This document shows, piece by piece, positions 24,222 to 38,354 of a stretch of 64,000 nucleotides of DNA (the stretch's first letter is position 1; every line of letters starts with the position of its first letter). The stretch is from Fasciola hepatica (taxonomy: Eukaryota; Platyhelminthes; Trematoda; Plagiorchiida; Fasciolidae), in contig CANUEZ040000198.1 in the NCBI GenBank assembly GCA_948099385.1, positions 4,416,501 through 4,480,500 on the forward strand. The letters run 5' to 3'. Position numbers and translations under genes: made by a program. The notes under the pieces were generated by a model, which searched no databases, was not told where the DNA came from, and was given only the letters and a program-made list of their open reading frames with translations.

Positions 24222-26413
24222 AAGATAGCTTGTTCGGACATGAACAAAACAAACCAAACGTTACAAACATGCTTGTTTGCAAAGTGGCTGTCCCCGTTCA
24301 CTTGAACACAGTGACCATCAGACGGAGAAGCTGTCGTGTGGTTCGCCTGTTGTTGCTCACCTTATCGCGTTCAGTCTCTTGGGCATAGCGGCAATGGTAA
24401 TCCACGACGGACGACAGTTCCCTTTTCAGAAATCAACTACTTTCCAAGTAGTATATACGCTCACCACACTGGGAAAGATATGCTTCTGTTTTTGATGAGA
24501 AATCGGAAATGCTTCAGGGAGTGAGGGCATTGAACGTATGCGAATCCATAGATCCTGTGGCACTACCGAAAAAGTCTATTGCATAGGCAGTTACAGATGG
24601 ATTTGATCACGAGCTGAACATTCTCACACGAGAAGACGTCCTGGTTAGAACTGATCAACCGACAGATTGGGTCAGTCAAATCGTCATAGTGACAAAAGCG
24701 TGCAAAAACTACTTCACATTTGCATTGATCCGAAACCACTAACAAAAAAAGAAACAAGAACTCAGCAGAGAGGGTTTGACGTCGTTCTACGATGATTCAT
24801 TCATTCGCCATATATCTGGTATTGTTGAATATTACTTGTGTTATAATGGACAAGTCGTGCATGGTTAATAGGATGTTTATTGCAGATAGCTTGTTCGGCC
24901 ATGGACAAAACGAACCAAACGTTACAAACATGCTTGTTTGCAAAGTGGCTGTCCCCGTTCACTTGAACACAGTGACCATCCGACGGAGAAGCTGTCGTGT
25001 GGTTCGCCTGTTGTTGCTCACCTTATCGCGTTCAGTCTCTTGGGCATAGCGGCAATGGTAATCCACGACTGACGACAGTTCCCTTTTCAGAAATCAACTA
25101 CTTTCCAAGTAGTATATACGCTCACCACACTGGGAAAGATATGCTTCTGTTTTTGATGAGAAATCGGAAATGCTTCAAGGAGTGAGGGCATTGAACGTAT
25201 GCGAATCCATAGATCCTGTGGCACTACCGAAAAAGTCTATTGCATAGGCAGTTACAGATGGATTTGATCACGAGCTGAACATTCTCACATGAGAAGACGT
25301 CCTGGTTAGAACTGATCAACCGACAGATTGGGTCAGTCAAATCGTCATAGTGACAAAAGCGTGCAAAAACTACTTCACATTTGCATTGATCCGAAACCAC
25401 TAACAAAAAAAGAAACAAGAACTCAGCAGAGAGGGTTTGACGTCGTTCTACGATGATTCATTCATTCGCCATATATCTGGTATTGTTGAATATTACTTGT
25501 GTTATAATGGACAAGACGTGCATGGGTAATAGGTTGTTTATGCCAAGATAGCTTGTTCGGACATGAACAAAACAAACCAAACGTTACAAACATGCTTGTT
25601 TGCAAAGTGGCTGTCCCCGTTCACTTGAACACAGTGACCATCAGACGGAGAAGCTGTCGTGTGGTTCGCCTGTTGTTGCTCACCTTATCGCGTTCAGTCT
25701 CTTGGGCATAGCGGCAATGGTAATCCACGACGGACGACAGTTCCCTTTTCAGAAATCAACTACTTTCCAAGTAGTATATACGCTCACCACACTGGGAAAG
25801 ATATGCTTCTGTTTTTGATGAGAAATCGGAAATGCTTCAGGGAGTGAGGGCATTGAACGTATGCGAATCCATAGATCCTGTGGCACTACCGAAAAAGTCT
25901 ATTGCATAGGCAGTTACAGATGGATTTGATCACGAGCTGAACATTCTCACACGAGAAGACGTCCTGGTTAGAACTGATCAACCGACAGATTGGGTCAGTC
26001 AAATCGTCATAGTGACAAAAGCGTGCAAAAACTACTTCACATTTGCATTGATCCGAAACCACTAACAAAAAAAGAAACAAGAACTCAGCAGAGAGGGTTT
26101 GACGTCGTTCTACGATGATTCATTCATTCGCCATATATCTGGTATTGTTGAATATTACTTGTGTTATAATGGACAAGTCGTGCATGGTTAATAGGATGTT
26201 TATTGCAGATAGCTTGTTCGGCCATGGACAAAACGAACCAAACGTTACAAACATGCTTGTTTGCAAAGTGGCTGTCCCCGTTCACTTGAACACAGTGACC
26301 ATCCGACGGAGAAGCTGTCGTGTGGTTCGCCTGTTGTTGCTCACCTTATCGCGTTCAGTCTCTTGGGCATAGCGGCAATGGTAATCCACGACTGACGACA
26401 GTTCCCTTTTCAG
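24222..26413 (+). repeat. HOR dimer duplication, lag 1323
   Basis: 24222-25090 matches 25545-26413. Shared rare features are CATCAGACGG, GACGGACG, TCAGGGAG, CACACGAG and the private pair CAAGTCGTG / CATGGTTAATAGG (near 24852 and 26175). The match ends where AGAAATC (25091) becomes AGCAATC (26414), then continues with scattered differences. Confidence 0.7.
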
Positions 26414-29400
26414 CAATCAACTACTTTCCAAGTAGTATATACGCTCACCACACTGGGAAAGATATGCTTCTGTTTTTGATGAGAAATCGGAAATGCTTCA
26501 AGGAGTGAGGGCATTGAACGTATGCGAATCCATAGATCCTGTGGCACTACCGAAAAAGTCTATTGCATAGGCAGTTACAGATGGATTTGATCACGAGCTG
26601 AACATTCTCACACGAGAAGACGTCCTGGTTAGAACTGATCAACCGACAGATTGGGTCAGTCAAATCGTCATAGTGACAAAAGCGTGCAAAAACTACTTCA
26701 CATTTGCATTGATCCGAAACCACTAACAAAAAAACATGAACTCAGCAGAGAGGGTTTGACGTCGTTCTACGATGATTCATTCATTCGCCATATATCTGGT
26801 ATTGTTGAATATTACTTGTGTTATAATGGACAAGACGTGCATGGGTAATAGGTTGTTTATGCCAAGATAGCTTGTTCGGACATGAACAAAACAAACCAAA
26901 CGTTACAAACATGCTTGTTTGCAAAGTGGCTGTCCCCGTTCACTTGAACACAGTGACCATCAGACGGAGAAGCTGTCGTGTGGTTCGCCTGTTGTTGCTC
27001 ACCTTATCGCGTTCAGTCTCTTGGGCATAGCGGCAATGGTAATCCACGACGGACGACAGTTCCCTTTTCAGAAATCAACTACTTTCCAAGTAGTATATAC
27101 GCTCACCACACTGGGAAAGATATGCTTCTGTTTTTGATGAGAAATCGGAAATGCTTCAAGGAGTGAGGGCATTGAACGTATGCGAATCCATAGAACCTGT
27201 GGCACTACCGAAAAATTCTATTCCATAGGCAGTTACAGATGGATTTGATCACGAGCTGAACATTCTCACATGAGAAGACGTCCTGGTTAGAACTGATCAA
27301 CCGACAGATTGGGTCAGTCAAATCGTCATAGTGACAAAAGCGTGCAAAAACTACTTCACATTTGCATTGATCCGAAACCACTAACAAAAAAAAACAAGAA
27401 CTCAGCAGAGAGGGTTTGACGTCGTTCTACGATGATTCATTCATTCGCCATATATCTGGTATTGTTGAATATTACTTGTGTTATAATGGACAAGACGTGC
27501 ATGGGTAATAGGTTGTTTATGCCAAGATAGCTTGTTCGGACATGAACAAAACAAACCAAACGTTACAAACATGCTTGTTTGCAAAGTGGCTGTCCCCGTT
27601 CACTTGAACACAGTGACCATCCGACGGAGAAGCTGTCGTGTTGTTCGCCTGTTGTTGCTCACCTTATCGCGTTCAGTCTCTTGGGCATAGTGGCAATGGT
27701 AATCCACGACTGACGACAGTTCCCTTTTCAGAAATCAACTACTTTCCAAGTAGTATATACGCTCACCACACTGGGAAAGGTATGCTTCTGTTTTTGATGA
27801 GAAATCGGAAATGCTTCAGATAGTGAGGGCATTGAACGTATGCGAATCCATAGATCCTGTGGCACTACCGATAAAGTCTATTCCATAGGCAGTTACAGAT
27901 GGATTTGATCACGAGCTGAACATTCTCACATGAGAAGACGTCCTGGTTAGAACTGATCAACCGACAGATTGGGTCAGTCAAACCGTCATAGTGACAAAGG
28001 CGTGCAAAAACTACTTCACATTTGCATTGATCCGAAACCACTAACAAAAAAAGAAACAAGAACTCAGCAGAGAGGGTTTGACGTCGTTCTACGATGATTC
28101 ATTCATTCGCCATATATCTGGTATTGTTGAATATCACTTGTGTTATAATGGACAAGACGTGCATGGGTAATAGGTTGTTTATGCGAAGATAGCTTGTTCG
28201 GACATGAACAAAACAAACCAAACGTTACAAACATGCTTGTTTGCAAAGTGGCTGTCCCCGTTCACTTGAACACAGTGACCATCAGACGGAGAAGCTGTCG
28301 TGTGGTTCGCCTGTTGTTGCTCACCTTATCGCGTTCAGTCTCTTGGGCAAAGCGGCAATGGTAATCCACGACTGACGACAGTTCCCTTTTCAGCAATCAA
28401 CTACTTTCCAAGTAGTATATACGCTCACTCCACTTGGAAAGATATGCTTCTGTTTTTGATGAGAAATCGGAAATGCTTCAGGCAGTGAGGGCATTGAACG
28501 TATGCGAATCCATAGATCCTGTGGCACTACCGATGAAGTCCAATCCATAGAAAGTTAGAGATGGATTTGATCACGAGCTGAACATTCTCACATGAGAAGA
28601 CGTCCTGGTTAGAACTGATCAACCGACAGATTGGGTCAGTCAAATCGTCATAGTGACAAAAGCGTGCAAAAACTACTACACATTTGCATTGACTTGATAC
28701 CACTAACAAAAAAAGAAACAAGAACTCAGCAGAGAGGGTTTGACGTCGTTCTACGATGATTCATTCATTCGCCATATATCTGGTATTGTTGAATATTACT
28801 TGTGTTATAATGGACAAGACGTGCATGGGTAATAGGTTGTTTATGCCAAGATAGCTTGTTCGGACATGAACAAAACAAACCAAACGTTACAAACATGCTT
28901 GTTTGCAAAGTGGCTGTCCCCGTTCACTTGAACACAGTGACCATCAGACGGAGAAGCTGTCGTGTTGTTCGCCTGTTGTTGCTCACCTTATCGCGTTCAG
29001 TCTCTTGGGCATAGCGGCAATGGTAATCCACGACTGACGACAGTTCCCTTTTCAGAAATCAACTACTTTCCAAGTAGTATATACGCTCACCACACTGGGA
29101 AAGATATGCTTCTGTTTTTGATGAGAAATCGGAAATGCTTCAAGGAGTGAGGGCATTGAACGTATGCGAATCCATAGATCCTGTGGCACTACCGATAAAG
29201 TCTATTCCATAGGCAGTTATAGATGGATTTGATCACGAGCTGAACATTCTCACATGAGAAGACGTCCTGGTTAGAACTGATCAACCGACAGATTGGGTCA
29301 GTCAAACCGTCATAGTGACAAAAGCGTGCAAAAACTACTTCACATTTGCATTGATCCGAAACCACTAACAAAAAAAACAAGAACTCAGCAGAGAGGCTTT

Positions 29401-31365
29401 GACGTCGTTCTACGATGATTCATTCATTCGCCATATATCTGGTATTGTTGAATATTACTTGTGTTATAATGGACAAGACGTGCATGGGTAATAGGTTGTT
29501 TATGCCAAGATAGCTTGTTCGGACATGAACAAAACAAACCAAACGTTACAAACATGCTTGTTTGCAAAGTGGCTGTCCCCGTTCACTTGAACACAGTGAC
29601 CATCCGACGGAGAAGCTGTCGTGTGGTTCGCCTGTTGTTGCTCACCTTATCGCGTTCAGTCTCTTGGGCATAGCGGCAATGGTAATCCACGACTGACGAC
29701 AGTTCCCTTTTCAGAAATCAACTACTTTCCAAGTAGTATATACGCTCACTCCACTTGGAAAGATATGCTTCTGTTTTTGATGAGAAATCGGAAATGCTTC
29801 AAGGAGTGAGGGCATTGAACGTATGCGAATCCATAGATCCTGTGGCACTACCGATGAAGTCCATTCCATAGAAAGTTAGAGATGGATTTGATCACGAGCT
29901 GAACATTCTCACATGAGAAGACGTCCTGGTTAGAACTGATCAACCGACAGATTGGGTCAGTCAAATCGTCATAGTGACAAAAGCGTGCAAAAACTACTTC
30001 ACATTTGCATTGATCCGAAACCACTAACAAAAAAAGAAACAAGAACTCAGCAGAGAGGGTTTGACGTCGTTCTACGATGATTCATTCATTCGCCATATAT
30101 CTGGTATTGTTGAATATTACTTGTGTTATAATGGACAAGACGTGCATGGGTAATAGGTTGTTTATGCGAAGATAGCTTGTTCGGACATGAACAAAACAAA
30201 CCAAACGTTACAAACATGCTTGTTTGCAAAGTGGCTGTCCCCGTTCACTTGAACACAGTGACCATCAGACGGAGAAGCTGTCGTGTGGTTCGCCTGTTGT
30301 TGCTCACCTTATCGCGTTCAGTCTCTTGGGCATAGCGGTAATGGTAATCCACGACGGACGACAGTTCCCTTTTCAGCAATCAACTACTTTCCAAGTAGTA
30401 TATACGCTCACCACACTGGGAAAGATATGCTTCTGTTTTTGATGAGAAATCGGAAATGCTTCAAGGAGTGAGGGCATTGAACGTATGCGAATCCATAGAT
30501 CCTGTGGCACTACCGATAAAGTCTATTCCATAGGCAGTTATAGATGGATTTGATCACGAGCTGAACATTCTCACATGAGAAGACGTCCTGGTTAGAACTG
30601 ATCAACCGACAGATTGGGTCAGTCAAATCGTCATAGTGACAAAAGCGTGCAAAAACTACTTCACATTTGCATTGATCCGAAACCACTAACAAAAAAAGAA
30701 ACAAGAACTCAGCAGAGAGGGTTTGACGTCGTTCTACGATGATTCATTCATTCGCCATATATCTGGTATTGTTGAATATTACTTGTGTTATAATGGACAA
30801 GACGTGCATGGGTAATAATTTGTTTATGCGAAGATAGCTTGTTCGGACATGAACAAAACAAACCAAACGTTACAAACATGCTTGTTTGCAAAGTGGCTGT
30901 CCCCGTTCACTTGAACACAGTGACCATCCGACGGAGAAGCTGTCGTGTGGTTTGCCTGTTGTTGCTCACCTTATCGCGTTCAGTCTCTTGGGCATAGCGG
31001 CAATGGTAATCCACGACTGACGACAGTTCCCTTTTCAGCAATCAACTACTTTCCAAGTAGTATATACGCTCACCACACTTGGAAAGATATGCTTCTGTTT
31101 TTGATGAGAAATCGGAAATGCTTCAAGGAGTGAGGGCATTGAACGTATGCGAATCCATAGAATCTGTGGCACTACCGAAAAAGTCTATTCCATAGGCAGT
31201 TACAGATGGATTTGATCACGAGCTGAACATTCTCACATGAGAAGACGTCCTGGTTAGAACTGATCAACCGACAGATTGGGTCAGTCAAATCGTCATAGTG
31301 ACAAAGGCGTGCAAAAACTACTTCACATTTGCATTGATCCGAAACCACTAACAAAAAAAGAAACA

Positions 31366-34300
31366 AGAACTCAGCAGAGAGGCTTTGACGTCGTTCTACG
31401 ATGATTCATTCATTCGCCATATATCTGGTATTGTTGAATATTACTTGTGTTATAATGGACAAGACGTGCATGGGTAATAGGATATTTATTGCAGATAGCT
31501 TGTTCGGCAATGGACAAAACGAACCAAACGTTACAAACATGCTTTTTTGCAAAGTGGCTGTCCCCGTTCACTTGAACACAGTGACCATCCGACGGAGAAG
31601 CTGTCGTGTTGTTCGCCTGTTGTTGCTCACCTTATCGCGTTCAGTCTCTTGGGCATAGCGGCAATGGTAATCAACGACGGACGACAGTTCCCTTTTCAGA
31701 AATCAACTACTTTCCAAGTAGTATATACGCTCACCACACTGGGAAAGATATGCTTCTGTTTTTGATGAGAAATCGGAAATGCTTCAGGGAGTGACGGTAT
31801 TGAACGTATGCGAATCCATAGATCCTGTGGCACTACCGATAAAGTCTATTCCATAGGCAGTTACAGATGGATTTGATCACGAGCTGAACATTCTCACATG
31901 AGAAGACGTCCTGGTTAGAACTGATCAACCGACAGATTGGGTCAGTCAAATCGTCATAGTGACAAAAGCGTGCAAAAACTACTTCACATTTGCATTGATC
32001 CGAAACCACTCACAACAAAAAAACATGAACTCAGCAGAGAGGGTTTGACGTCGTTCTACGATGATTCATTCATTCGCTATATATCTGGTATTGTTGAATA
32101 TTACTTGTGTTATAATGGACAAGACGTGCATGGGTAATAGGTTGTTTATGCCAAGATAGCTTGTTCGGACATGAACAAAACAAACCAAACGTTACAAACA
32201 TGCTTGTTTGCAAAGTGGCTGTCCCCGTTCACTTGAACACAGTGACCATCCGACGGAGAAGCTGTCGTGTGGTTCGCCTGTTGTTGCTCACCTTATCGCG
32301 TTCAGTCTCTTGGGCATAGCGGCAATGGTAATCCACGATGGACGACAGTTCCCTTTTCAGCAATCAACTACTTTCCAAGTAGTATATACGCTCACCACAC
32401 TGGGAAAGATATGCTTCTGTTTTTGATGAGAAATCGGAAATGCTTCAAGGAGTGAGGGCATTGAACGTATGCGAATCCATAGAACCTGTGGCACTACCGA
32501 AAATGTCTATTGCATAGGCAGTTACAGATGGATTTGATCACGAGCTGAACATTCTCACATGAGAAGACGTCCTGGTTAGAACTGATCAACCGACAGATTG
32601 GGTCAGTCAAATCGTCATAGTGACAAAAGCGTGCAAAAACTACTTCACATTTGCATTGATCCGAAACCACTAACAAAAAAAGAAACAAGAACTCAGCAGA
32701 GAGGGTTTGACGTCGTTCTACGATGATTCATTCATTCGCCATATATCTGGTATTGTTGAATATTACTTGTGTTATAATGGACAAGACGTGCATGGGTAAT
32801 AATTTGTTTATGCGAAGATAGCTTGTTCGGACATGAACAAAACAAACCAAACGTTACAAACATGCTTGTTTGCAAAGTGGCTGTCCCCGTTCACTTGAAG
32901 ACAGTGACCATCCGACGGAGAAGCTGTCGTGTGGTTTGCCTGTTGTTGCTCACCTTATCGCGTTCAGTCTCTTGGGCAAAGCGGCAATGGTAATCCACGA
33001 CTGACGACAGTTCCCTTTTCAGCAATCAACTACTTTCCAAGTAGTATATACGCTCACCACACTTGGAAAGATATGCTTCTGTTTTTGATGAGAAATCGGA
33101 AATGCTTCAAGGAGTGAGGGCATTGAACGTATGTGAATCCATAGAATCTGTGGCACTACCGAAAAAGTCTATTCCATAGGCAGTTACAGATGGATTTGAT
33201 CACGAGCTGAACATTCTCACATGAGAAGACGTCCTGGTTAGAACTGATCAACCGACAGATTGGGTCAGTCAAATCGTCATAGTGACAAAAGCGTGCAAAA
33301 ACTACTTCACATTTGCATTGATCCGAAACCACTAACAAAAAAAACAAGAACTCAGCAGAGAGGCTTTGACGTCGTTCTACGATGATTCATTCATTCGCCA
33401 TATATCTGGTATTGTTGAATATTACTTGTGTTATAATGGACAAGACGTGCATGGGTAATAGGATATTTATTGCAGATAGCTTGTTCGGCAATGGACAAAA
33501 CGAACCAAACGTTACAAACATGCTTTTTTGCAAAGTGGCTGTCCCCGTTCACTTGAACACAGTGACCATCCGACGGAGAAGCTGTCGTGTTGTTCGCCTG
33601 TTGTTGCTCACCTTATCGCGTTCAGTCTCTTGGGCATAGCGGCAATGGTAATCAACGACGGACGACAGTTCCCTTTTCAGAAATCAACTACTTTCCAAGT
33701 AGTATATACGCTCACCACACTGGGAAAGATATGCTTCTGTTTTTGATGAGAAATCGGAAATGCTTCAGGGAGTGACGGTATTGAACGTATGCGAATCCAT
33801 AGATCCTGTGGCACTACCGAAAAAGTCTATTCCATAGGCAGTTACAGATGGATTTGATCACGAGCTGAACATTCTCACATGAGAAGACGTCCTGGTTAGA
33901 ACTGATCAACCGACAGATTGGGTCAGTCAAATCGTCATAGTGACAAAAGCGTGCAAAAACTACTTCACATTTGCATTGATCCGAAACCACTCACAACAAA
34001 AAAACATGAACTCAGCAGAGAGGGTTTGACGTCGTTCTACGATGATTCATTCATTCGCTATATATCTGGTATTGTTGAATATTACTTGTGTTATAATGGA
34101 CAAGACGTGCATGGGTAATAGGTTGTTTATGCCAAGATAGCTTGTTCGGACATGAACAAAACAAACCAAACGTTACAAACATGCTTGTTTGCAAAGTGGC
34201 TGTCCCCGTTCACTTGAACACAGTGACCATCCGACGGAGAAGCTGTCGTGTGGTTCGCCTGTTGTTGCTCACCTTATCGCGTTCAGTCTCTTGGGCATAG

Positions 34301-34372
34301 CGGCAATGGTAATCCACGATGGACGACAGTTCCCTTTTCAGCAATCAACTACTTTCCAAGTAGTATATACGC
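31366..34372 (+). repeat. HOR trimer duplication, lag 1981
   Basis: 31366-32391 matches 33347-34372 with one difference seen (T at 31840, A at 33821). Shared private markers are GAGGCTTTG, GGATATTTATTG, TTCGGCAATGG, GCTTTTTTGC, AATCAACGACGG, GTGACGGTATTG, CCACTCACAAC, TTCGCTATA and CACGATGG. The third unit of each trimer (32929 and 34910) differs more. Confidence 0.75.
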
Positions 34373-37142
34373 TAACCACACTTGGAAAGATATGCTTCTG
34401 TTTTTGATGAGAAATCGGAAATGCTTCAAGGAGTGAGGGCATTGAACGTATGCGAATCCATAGAACCTGTGGCACTACCGAAAATGTCTATTGCATAGGC
34501 AGTTACAGATGGATTTGATCACGAGCTGAACATTCTCACATGAGAAGACGTCCTGGTTAGAACTGATCAACCGACAGATTGGGTCAGTCAAATCGTCATA
34601 GTGACAAAAGCGTGCAAAAACTACTACACATTTGCATTGACTTGATACCACTAACAAAAAAAGAAACAAGAACTCAGCAGAGAGGGTTTGACGTCGTTCT
34701 ACGATGATTCATTCATTCGCCATATATCTGGTATTGTTGAATATTACTTGTGTTATAATGGACAAGACGTGCATGGGTAATAGGTTGTTTATGCCAAGAT
34801 AGCTTGTTCGGACATGAACAAAACAAACCAAACGTTACAAACATGCTTGTTTGCAAAATGTCTGTCCCCGTTCACTTGAACACAGTGACCATCCGACGGA
34901 GAAGCTGTCGTGTGGTTCGCCTGTTGTTGCTCACCTTATCGCGTTCAGTCTCTTGGGCATAGCGGCAATGGTAATCCACGACTGACGACAGTTCCCTTTT
35001 CAGAAATCAACTACTTTCCAAGTAGTATATACGCTCACCACACTGGGAAAGATATGCTTCTGTTTTTGATGAGAAATCGGAAATGCTTCAAGGAGTGAGG
35101 GCATTGAACGTATGCGAATCCATAGAACCTGTGGCACTACCGAAAATGTCTATTGCATAGGCAGTTACAGATGGATTTGATCACGAGCTGAACATTCTCA
35201 CATGAGAAGACGTCCTGGTTAGAACTGATCAACCGACAGATTGGGTCAGTCAAATCGTCATAGTGACAAAAGCGTGCAAAAACTACTTCACATTTGCATT
35301 GATCCGAAACCACTAACAAAAAAAGAAACAAGAACTCAGCAGAGAGGGTTTGACGTCGTTCTACGATGATTCATTCATTCGCCATATATCTGGTATTGTT
35401 GAATATTACTTGTGTTATAATGGACAAGACGTGCATGGGTAATAGGTTGTTTATGCCAAGATAGCTTGTTCGGACATGAACAAAACAAACCAAACGTTAC
35501 AAACATGCTTGTTTGCAAAGTGGCTGTTCCCGTTCACTTGAACACAGTGACCATCCGACGGAGAAGCTGTCGTGTGGTTCGCCTGTTGTTGCTCACCTTA
35601 TCGCGTTCAGTCTCTTGGGCATAGCGGCAATGGTAATCCACGACTGACGACAGTTCCCTTTTCAGAAATCAACTACTTTCCAAGTAGTATATACGCTCAC
35701 CACACTGGGAAAGATATCCTTCTGTTTTTGATGAGAAATCGGAAATGCTTCAGATAGTGAGGGCATTGAACGTATGCGAATCCAAAGAATCTGTGGCACT
35801 ACCGATAAAGTCTATTCCATAGGCAGTTACAGATGGATTTGATCACGAGCTGAACATTCTCACATGAGAAGACGTCCTGGTTAGAACTGATCAACCGACA
35901 GATTGGGTCAGTCAAATCGTCATAGTGACAAAAGCGTGCAAAAACTACTTCACATTTGCATTGATCCGAAAACACTAACAAAAAAAAGAAACAAGAACTC
36001 AGCAGAGAGGGTTTGACGTCGTTCTACGATGATTCATCCATTCGCCATATATCTGGTATTGTTGAATATTACTTGTGTTATAATGGACAAGACGTGCATG
36101 GGTAATAAGTTGTTTATGCCAAGATAGCTTGTTCGGACATGAACAAAACAAACCAAACGTTACAAACATGCTTGTTTGCAAAGTGGCTGCTCCCGTTCAC
36201 TTGAACACAGTGACCATCCGACGGAGAAGCTGTCGTGTGGTTCGCCTGTTGTTGCTCACCTTATCGCGTTCAGTCTCTTGGGCATAGCGGCAATGGTAAT
36301 CCACGACTGACGACAGTTCCCTTTTCAGAAATCAACTACTTTCCAAGTAGTATATACGCTCACCACACTTGGAAAGATATGCTTCTGTTTTTGATGAGAA
36401 ATCGGAAATGCTTCAAGGAGTGAGGGCATTGAACGTATGTGAATCCATAGAACCTGTGGCACTACCGATAAAGTCTATTCCATAGGCAGTTACAGATGGA
36501 TTTGATCACGAGCTGAACATTCTCACATGAGAAGACGTCCTGGTTAGAACTGATCAACCGACAGATTGGGTCAGTCAAATCGTCATAGTGACAAAAGCGT
36601 GCGAAAACTACTTCACATTTGCATTGACTTGATACCACAAACAAAAAAAGAAACAAGAACTCAGCAGAGAGGGTTTGACGTCGTTCTACGATGATTCATT
36701 CATTCGCCATATATCTGGTATTGTTGAATATTACTTGTGTTATAATGGACAGGACGTGCATGGGTAATAAGTTGTTTATGCCAAGATAGCTTGTTCGGAC
36801 ATGAACAAAACAAACCAAACGTTACAAACATGCTTGTTTGCAAAGTGGCTGTCCCCGTTCACTTGAACACAGTGACCATCCGACGGAGAAGCTGTCGTGT
36901 GGTTCGCCTGTTGTTGCTCACCTTATCGCGTTCAGTCTCTTGGGCATAGCGGCAATGGTAATCCACGACTGACGACAGTTCCCTTTTCAGAAATCAACTA
37001 CTTTCCAAGTAGTATATACGCTCACCACACTGGGAAAGATATGCTTCTGTTTTTGATGAGAAATCGGAAATGCTTCAAGGAGTGAGGGCATTGAACGTAT
37101 GCGAATCCATAGAACCTGTGGCACTACCGATAAAGTCTATTG

Positions 37143-38354
37143 CATAGGCAGTTACAGATGGATTTGATCACGAGCTGAACATTCTCACATGAGAAGACGT
37201 CCTGGTTAGAACTGATCAACCGACAGATTGGGTCAGTCAAATTGTCATAGTGACAAAAGCAAGCAAAAACTACTACACATTTGCATTGACTTGATACCAC
37301 TAACAAAAAAAGAAACAAGAACTCAGCAGAGAGTGTTTGACGTCGTTCTACGATGATTCATTCATTCGCCATATATCTGGTATTGTTGAATATTACTTGT
37401 GTTATAATGGACAAGACGTGCATGGGTAATAGGTTGTTTATGCCAAGATAGCTTGTTCGGACATGAACAAAACAAACCAAACGTTACAAACATGCTTGTT
37501 TGCAAAGTGGCTGTCCCCGTTCACTTAAACACAGTGACCATCCGACGGGGAAGCTGTCGTGTGGTTCGCCTGTTGTTGCTCACCTTATCGCGTTCAGTCT
37601 CTTGGGCATAGCGGCAATGGTAATCCACGACTGACGACAGTTCCCTTTTCAGAAATCAACTACTTTCCAAGTAGTATATACGCTCACCACACTTGGAAAG
37701 ATATGCTTCTGTTTTTGATGAGAAATCGGAAATGCTTCAAGGAGTGAGGGCATTGAACGTATGTGAATCCATAGAACCTGTGGCACTACCGATAAAGTCT
37801 ATTCCATAGGCAGTTACAGATGGATTTGATCACGAGCTGAACATTCTCACATGAGAAGACGTCCTGGTTAGAACTGATCAACCGACAGATTGGGTCAGTC
37901 AAATTGTCATAGTGACAAAAGCAAGCAAAAACTACTACACATTTGCATTGACTTGATACCACTAACAAAAAAAGAAACAAGAACTCAGCAGAGAGTGTTT
38001 GACGTCGTTCTACGATGATTCATTCATTCGCCATATATCTGGTATTGTTGAATATTACTTGTGTTATAATGGACAAGACGTGCATGGGTAATAGGTTGTT
38101 TATGCCAAGATAGCTTGTTCGGACATGAACAAAACAAACCAAACGTTACAAACATGCTTGTTTGCAAAGTGGCTGTCCCCGTTCACTTAAACACAGTGAC
38201 CATCCGACGGGGAAGCTGTCGTGTGGTTCGCCTGTTGTTGCTCACCTTATCGCGTTCAGTCTCTTGGGCATAGCGGCAATGGTAATCCACGACTGACGAC
38301 AGTTCCCTTTTCAGAAATCAACTACTTTCCAAGTAGTATATACGCTCACCACAC
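37143..38354 (+). repeat. Adjacent single-unit duplication (lag 662)
   Basis: 37143-37692 and 37805-38354 share a set of changes rare elsewhere: AAATTGTC, AAGCAAGC, ACTACACA with ACTTGATACC, GAGAGTGTTTG, CACTTAAACA and CGACGGGG. The bounding differences are TTGCAT/TTCCAT and ACTTGG/ACTGGG. Confidence 0.7.
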
